From the NCBI GenBank assembly GCA_040954595.2, contig CM082577.2, positions 12,772,001 to 12,836,000 on the forward strand: a stretch of 64,000 bases of DNA, read 5' to 3'. This DNA comes from Balanoglossus misakiensis. Taxonomy: Eukaryota > Hemichordata. This document shows, piece by piece, positions 58,016-64,000 of the stretch. The position numbers were made by a program, and so were the translations under genes. The notes below the pieces were generated by a model. It saw nothing but the letters and a program-made list of their open reading frames with translations, was not told the origin of the DNA and searched no databases. The first letter of the stretch is position 1. Every line of letters starts with the position of its first letter.

Positions 58016-58639
58016 AGCAATGAGTGTTGTTTGCCATGTAAAGAGATAGATCGAGTCAGGCGCACTGTAGTTTGAATTAAATAAAGTACACCGTATTTTG
58101 TTGGTACTAAAAAAACATAGCAAGAAAAGTGACGATTTGCTTAATTATTTTGCCATTATAATACGTAAAATGTACCCTTTCATATTTTCACATTGTGCAT
58201 AATATTAGTTGCCCAATTTAATATTGTCGTTTGAAATGGCACCTTCAGTTACTGTTTATAAAAGTAGATGAAAATTGATATTGATTCGCACAGTATGCAT
58301 GTCCAACCTATAGCAAAAATGTGTTTCCGGTAATCCGACATTGCTTAGTTCAAACCGCGATCTTTTCTAACATTCCGTTGTTGTTTTTTCCACTTGAAAA
58401 ATAAACTTGCGAGATGATACAAAACCCTGAATTTAAGCATGATCTAGATGAAGTCACAATGTCCAATATGGCTACTGGGCCCAAAAAAGTAAAAAGAAAA
58501 AAAATTCTGACCTACCCATTTCTGAAGGAAATTTTACTGAACCACACATTTTTTTTATTCTAGCCTTATTTTGTAGAGCACACAAAATTCTACACGACTG
58601 TATTGATTGTGTGATAGTCACCAAACCCATATACTGTAA

Positions 58640-58800
58640 ACCTGTCTATAGTGGCCAGTCAATGGACTAAAATGGCCTTTATAGACAGGTGGCCTTTATA
58701 TAGAGGTTAATTAATGCACATGTAAGTTGCACAGGGAATGTACCAAAGTGGCCGCAACATAGAGGTGACCACTATATAGGGGTGACCACTAACGGGGGTT
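58640..58800. repeat. Short repeat rich in GTGGCC and AGAGGTGACCAC
   Basis: ACCTGTCTATAGTGGCC and its reverse-like GGCCTTTATAGACAGGT form a small palindrome, followed by degenerate TAGAGGTGACCACTATA units. It lies just at the left edge of the lectin-promoter duplication (58803) and is absent at the corresponding edge near 40010. Confidence 0.5.
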
Positions 58801-58802
58801 TG

Positions 58803-59738
58803 ACTGAAACTCTGAATTCGTTTGTACTTACCAAACCGTGATGTTGCTACAATGACAATATCAACTGTTACGTGAACTCATCAACATCTTATAGGTCAAA
58901 CCCAATTTGAAATATTCAGGAAAACACAAATCTAAGACAGTGGATACATACTGATAAATAAGCGGAAGGTGTATTGTTTGGAAGGGGGTGGAGATATTTT
59001 TTGCAAGAGCCCGGAAGTAATTTTCATATGTAATGAGTGGGAACGCGCACGTGACAGGCTGCGAAACATTAAAAGTTAGGATATTGCACCACAGATCAAA
59101 CAGTAGACCTTTGGTCAATTGAGGTGTCGTTTCGAGAACCGGGTACACATCCACACAGTCACTTTCAGATAACAAGGTACGTAATTGGCACCTTTCTGTA
59201 TAAAAAGTATTTCTTCAGTTACAAAGTGCATGTTCCAATATCTCCAGTATACCTTTAATCATTTTCACATATGTACTTTCAAACAGAACTCGATCCATTT
59301 TCCTTAACCTGTGTAACGCATTTTAATTTACCATTGTGTCAGTAATTTTAGTCACGTCAAATTTTATACTGATTTCTTTACAGGTCTTTCTGATCAGAAC
59401 CAAATAACCGCACGATGAAGGCATTGGTGTTTGTGTTGGCGGTTGCAGTTGGCTTAAGAGAAACATCTGGTCAGTGTTAGCAATTTTTATAATCATCATC
59501 TGGGTTAAGCAAATTCTGTTAGGACAGTCTCAGCCAGTTTCGTATTGGGGTGCGCCGCGGCGTTTGTCAACTCGGTGGTAAAACTAGTACAAAGAAATTT
59601 TGGAGAAAATCCACACAAGTTAGGCCCACAAAAATTAAACGTGTCTGGTCTGCGCGTGCGTCACTTGAATAGCAGCGCGTCACCCCTTTTTTCCTGTTTT
59701 GCGGTGGTAGCCATGGCAAACTACGCACTGTTTCAACT
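58803..59738. repeat. Duplicated promoter/5' region of the F5/8C genes (partner 40010-40929)
   Basis: Collinear and highly similar to 40010-40929 from GTTTGTACTTACCAAACCGTGA through the signal-peptide exon to GTTTCAACT. Both copies have the 5' UTR acceptor (40579/59383), so regulation of the two genes is probably similar. Confidence 0.85.
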
Positions 59739-62700
59739 TGTTCAGCCAGAACGCAACGTCTTCATTATGCAAATGAATCTGATTCGAAAACGGAGGTCGT
59801 TACACCACAGGGGCTGCAAACATGAAAGTTATAAATGGCGGAGTTTCTGCATTTCCCCCAATAAACATTACTTGATGAACAGTCTCTGTGCTTGTTATTT
59901 TTCTGTGTTACCCCCACCTATCTTATCAGTTGCTAATCCAGAATACAAGCTATCGCATTTCCCATTAAGCACCTTCTAACGACTTAATCTGTGTACCCCA
60001 TCCACAGATTTAGTGAATAAAGTAAACATCGGTCAGTTCTCACTCGGTAAAAGAAGAGTTATACCCAGTACTTGCTGACCGATGTTTACCGTGGATGGGG
60101 CACACAGATTAAGTCGTTAGCAGGTGATTAATGGGAAATGGATAGCTTTTATTCTGGACAAGCAAATGATAAGACAGGTTGGTAAAACGCAGAACGGAAC
60201 GTACTTCGCCATTTATAACTTTCATGTTTGCAGCCCCCTGTGGTTACACGGAGCCCCGAAAAGGGTGTCTGAATTGGGTCATTTTTTCCCCAACTTTGGT
60301 CATTAACCACTATCATCAGCGAGCGTTCTAAGTAGAGTGTTGGATTTATTTAAAGGTACATATATCGAAATATATCTCCGGGAATTTTTTTAATGATTAA
60401 TGTTATAGTTTCAGAGAAATGACGTAAAGTGCAGAGTAATGAAAATTCACGTTTTCGAAACATGCGTCGCTAAATTCTTCAACGGACTGTTACGCCAAGT
60501 TCTTTTAGAAATCCGGTGTCATATTTATAAAGTATAGACATTAGCCCTTCTTCCCGTGAAGTTTGTATACTTTACGGGGCATATTAGCGAAGTTATGACG
60601 ATTTAAATTTGCTTACTTTTTGCCGTGACGAGGTCATTTTCAGTGGGAAATGGCGGGAGTTTACAGCGTAGACCATTGCCGAGCGTTCATTGCAGCATGT
60701 GCATATTGTTTACGTCACACGTGTATAGTGTTGATAAATGCACATATTCGAAATGAGTTCATTTTATATCGGCTATTTAAACTAGCATGGTACCTACTAT
60801 TCTTGAAAATTAACGATGATCATCGAGATCTGCCTAAACTACGTTATTTTGGATGTACATATACGATACGGTACGGTACGATAAAGGCTGTGTGTCCGCT
60901 TACGGCGATGCCTCCACATGTACACCACGGCCTTACAGATTTCGTCGACTGTGGTGTTTCACAAAAAGAAAAGCGTTACTGAGCGACAAAACAAACGTTT
61001 GTAAAAAATCAATCTGATTCATTCAACTCCAAATAAAATCGCGTCAAACAGAGACCGCAAACAGCAACTAGGGTACTTGCGTTGCGTATTTACTAGTGCA
61101 GTGTTTACATTAACGGCCGGGAAACCTCGGCTCACGTGTAGGGCATCTGACGACTTCCGGGTAAAAAAAAAACCGTTTTTAGCGAAAATTCTTGAACTGA
61201 CCGTTACACTTGTATCTTTACGAGCTTTCTTTACACGGTCATTTTAAAGGGACAAAGTCTTTCTCTCCCTGCCCCTTTTCCATTAATTATGTTTGATACA
61301 AGACAACGTCTATTTTATTCTATATGTGGATATATAGTGAATCAACGTTCAACCACACACAACATCCACCCCACTTGCAGACACGAGAGTGCAAACTCAC
61401 CAAAATGAATAATTGGTGTTTACCATATATTCATTTTGGCGAGATTTTTACTCGCAACAAATGGGATGCAAGTTGTGTGTGGTCGAACGTTGATTCACTA
61501 TACTAGTATATCCACATGTACATTAATATAAACGGTGTATTGTATCAAACATCATTAATGGGAAAAAGGGCAGCGAGAGAAAGACTTTGTCCCTTTAAGT
61601 GTAGAAAAACCCACATAACCCTGAAATCTGTAAACTTTCCGGTGCATATTATGGAAACTGGAAGCGAAAAATTGGACCATATTTTCGACCGCTGAAGTAA
61701 CCTTCGGAAAATCGCCGTAATATCAATATTTTAGCAAATAATTCCAAAATCCATTTGAATGGCACGAAATAAGACATGTCAGGGGAGGTTTTCGCGTTTA
61801 CATGATTTAAAATAACGCACTCTAGCGAAAGTTACGGCAAGTTGAAAATGCCTCAAAAAACGGTCTGTGAGCGGCCATTCAATATGTAACGGTCCTGATC
61901 TGGATTAGTCTCGGTTACCCAGACGCTTTTGCTTCTTCCGATGCTCTCCAGAAAAGGGTCTGGGGAAATAATATTGAACGCTTTGTAAAACAAAATGGCC
62001 GATGTCAGGATTTTGATCATCCGCTGATTGGCTGATCTGTCAGTATGACCCGGGTCACTGCAATACAATGTAGTTCCGACAATCGTCTACCAAAGACATT
62101 TCGTATAATTTCTCCACCAATGCTAACTGAGGACGCCTGTTGCCTTTCACATCAATAATTGATATGACGAGAAGACAAATAATCACACATTGTCGAGAGT
62201 CAGTGACCCGGGTCATACTGACAGATCATCCAATCAGCGGATGATCAAAATCCTGACATCGGCCATTTTGTTTTACAAAGCGTTCAATAGTATTTCCCCA
62301 GACCCTTTTCTGGAGAGCATCGGAAGAAGCAAAGGCGTCTGGGTAACCGAGACTAGATCTGTATAGGAGATAATATGCTAATGAGGGTGTTGCGTTCTGG
62401 CTGAGCTATAAATCACTGGGCACTTTTGCGCTACGCTCGGACAGCTGGCCGGCCTCAAAGATCATTGACTAAAATGTTGCAATTGTTTTTATCAAGTGCT
62501 CAAAGGTTACATTTTGAGACCTAATCAAGATATGCAAATTAGGTAAAGACGCACTCAAAAGAGCAGAGGACGCACGTTTTGTCTCTTCTCCTGAGCTATT
62601 TAAAAGTAAACAGGCCATACCACAAACTTTACTGTGTGTGGCTACACCACCCAGATTTATTACAACCACGTGCACCCAGCTTTATTACAACAATAGTTTA

Positions 62701-63833
62701 TTACAATTGTTCTGATACATGGAGGTTCATAAAACTGCCTAGACCCCGCCCTAAAAAACACAGCTTAAAATCCCTCTTAGAGGGAAAATTCCTCTGAACA
62801 AGCGTTAGGTCTCTGAACCAAAACAAAAAAGAAAAGAAATAAAATTTTAACACAACACAAGGCGACTCGACTGGCCGGCGGTAGCGCGTAGACTGACCTA
62901 ATCTACTTGATATTCATACTCCTATAAACAGCACCCTCACGAAACAACAAAACATTTTTTTCTCTCTATATGCGTTGTACCTTGAGAAGTAACATTTTGT
63001 GGTTTCATTGCGTCCCAAGAGACCCAGGAAATAAAAAAAAACAAGAGCGACCAGTGATAATAGAAGAGCTGAATTCACGGCATTGCATTACAGTTTTTAC
63101 CATACAGCCCACGTCATACGGGACAGTGGCTCACTAGCAGTTCAAAATGTTTCTTTATTCAACTTGAACTCAGTGTTATTCAATACAAATATTTAACATG
63201 AATGAACCTAATTGCGTCCTTAATGCCTGTCATCATCAGGGGTGGGTGGGGGTTGTGTAATAATCAATGAACAGAAAAAGTTTTCTTATACTAACTGTGC
63301 AAGTAAACCAACATTTAGAGACAAGTAATAAACATACGAAAGTCTAAAACTACTACTATAACTACTAATTCAACTTTAGTATAAGATCAAAATTATTTTA
63401 TACTGGGAAAGTAGTTTCTAGGTTTGATTGAAAACTAACATTTCAAAGGCAACATGAATTAGTTCTGCTACCAATTGTGCATGTTATTTCTATGGGGTTC
63501 ATAATAACAACATACATTACGATCTCAACATTATTTTTGGCGAAGCGGGTGAAAATGTTACGAACGCCGCAACAGTAAACATTCCCAACGTTCCCGCGTT
63601 TTCAGGCCAGACCAATTTAGCATTGGGAAAACCCGTCAGAGGTATAAGGCTGGAACCAGGTACACTGGACACACTACCTTATCTCGTCGACGGTAATCCA
63701 CAAACCTGTGCTGATTCTGGTCCATTGGTGGACCGACCAACACTTCAGATTGATTTGGGAAGTCAATATCTAATTGAAAGTGTCAACTTTGTGTTTCCGC
63801 AAGATTGCACAGACGCTATGTCACGAACAGGCT
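59415..63833 (+). CDS. Second F5/8C-domain secreted protein, 5' part (continues past the window)
   Basis: Signal-peptide exon 59415-59469 (MKALVFVLAVAVGLRETS, one change from the first gene) and first half-domain exon 63606-63833, both phase 1. They are joined by a 4.1 kb intron, against 1.2 kb in the paralogue. The exon is almost identical to 41853-42080, with differences T to L in PTLQID and MSRTG for MSGTG. A donor GTAAGT follows at 63834. The second half-domain exon and any further domains lie beyond position 64000. Confidence 0.8.
59798..60249. repeat. Palindrome inside the 2.66 kb element
   Basis: Left GGGGCTGCAAACATGAAAG mirrors right CTTTCATGTTTGCAGCCCC, and arms continue through CCATTTCCCATTAA-type sequence to CTAACGACTTAATCTGTGT. 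Arms are about 200 bp with a centre near 60030. Confidence 0.8.
61244..61598. repeat. 355 bp palindrome inside the 2.66 kb element
   Basis: TTAAAGGGACAAAGTCTTTC at the left and GAAAGACTTTGTCCCTTTAA at the right are exact reverse complements. Inner arms (GTGAATCAACGTTCAACCAC and GTGGTCGAACGTTGATTCAC) pair with few mismatches. Confidence 0.85.
61906..62355. repeat. 450 bp palindrome inside the 2.66 kb element
   Basis: TAGTCTCGGTTACCCAGACGC on the left mirrors GCGTCTGGGTAACCGAGACTA on the right. Arms of ~190 bp contain CCAGAAAAGGGTCTGGGGAA and GGCCGATGTCAGGATTTTGA, each with its reverse complement. The unpaired centre is about 62060-62190. Confidence 0.85.
62559..63390. other. Sequence absent from the paralogous intron
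   Basis: The paralogue goes from AAAGACGCA (41084) directly to ATTTTATACTGGGAAA, while here about 830 bp intervene. No termini, target duplication or coding region are recognisable. Confidence 0.5.
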
Positions 63834-64000
63834 GTAAGTACATGCTTTCCTCATGTACAGAGAATTGTATGCGCTTAGAATACAAAAAGAACGTTAAATA
63901 TTTTTATCTCAATGCTCGAATTTGACGAAAGCCTACAACAGATACACACCTTATCGAAATATGACCGCAGTATATCAGAAACAGGTGAATATTCATAATA

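Larger units (their letters stand above)
59743..62403. mobile_element. 2.66 kb TIR element composed of large palindromes
   Basis: A perfect 15 bp terminal inverted repeat, CAGCCAGAACGCAAC at 59743 and GTTGCGTTCTGGCTG ending at 62403, with weaker pairing further in (CATTATGCAAAT and ATATGCTAATG). The paralogous intron at 40922-40940 reads TTTCAACTAGCTATAAATC without it. The body holds three long palindromes (59798-60249, 61244-61598, 61906-62355) and no transposase. No clear target duplication is visible. Confidence 0.8.

Overview
The window is invertebrate animal genomic DNA, most likely from a cephalochordate (amphioxus, Branchiostoma type). Genes are split by short GT-AG introns. CpG-containing coding exons sit in AT-rich DNA packed with hairpin MITEs. 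Gene content is C-type lectin, arylsulfatase B-like, galactose-binding-fold lectin and CARD protein. The assignment to amphioxus is inference. There is no operon, bacterial gene, rRNA or CRISPR.

Layout. (1) 1-5.6 kb: hairpin MITEs, then a 1.95 kb tandem duplication carrying a ~490 bp TIR element and a ~240 bp tandem repeat array rich in nuclear-receptor DR1 sites. (2) 6.1-16.35 kb, minus strand: a multi-exon gene for a type II membrane protein with four repeats of an unrecognised ~140-residue Cys-bearing domain and a C-terminal C-type lectin domain. Its final exon was not found. One intron, which splits the lectin domain, holds a frameshifted Crypton/DUF3504-type tyrosine recombinase, a perfect hairpin, an L2/CR1-like reverse transcriptase with a mutated catalytic motif, and a broken exon copy. 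(3) 16.5-26 kb: gene-poor, with repeats, hairpins, a possible proline-rich exon and a TTA-flanked Harbinger-like MITE. (4) 26.45-34.74 kb, plus strand: a complete 16-exon arylsulfatase of 516 residues. (5) 35.4-42 kb and 55.2-63.8 kb: two copies of a segmental duplication about 19-22 kb apart, each leading into a gene for a secreted F5/8C-fold (galactose-binding-like) protein. The first copy also has a partial duplicate of sulfatase exons 13-15. (6) 40.6-47.4 kb: complete secreted protein of three nearly identical F5/8C domains. (7) 49.7-50.3 kb: intronless two-TM protein. (8) 54.5-55.1 kb: two-exon CARD-only protein. (9) 59.4-64 kb: start of the second F5/8C gene, whose first intron carries a 2.66 kb TIR element built of large palindromes.

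The C-type lectin, two galactose-binding-fold proteins and the sulfatase all suggest glycan recognition or modification, and CARD proteins belong to innate immune and death signalling. A shared biological role is inference from proximity only. I did not find a clearly new 'system'. The most novel items are the four-repeat ectodomain of the lectin receptor, the DR1-loaded repeat array, and the natural filled/empty-site pairs that define several mobile elements.

All exon boundaries were derived by eye from GT-AG signals and reading-phase agreement. The sulfatase (1551 nt), three-domain lectin (1398 nt) and CARD (363 nt) models each join into an unbroken frame ending at a stop.
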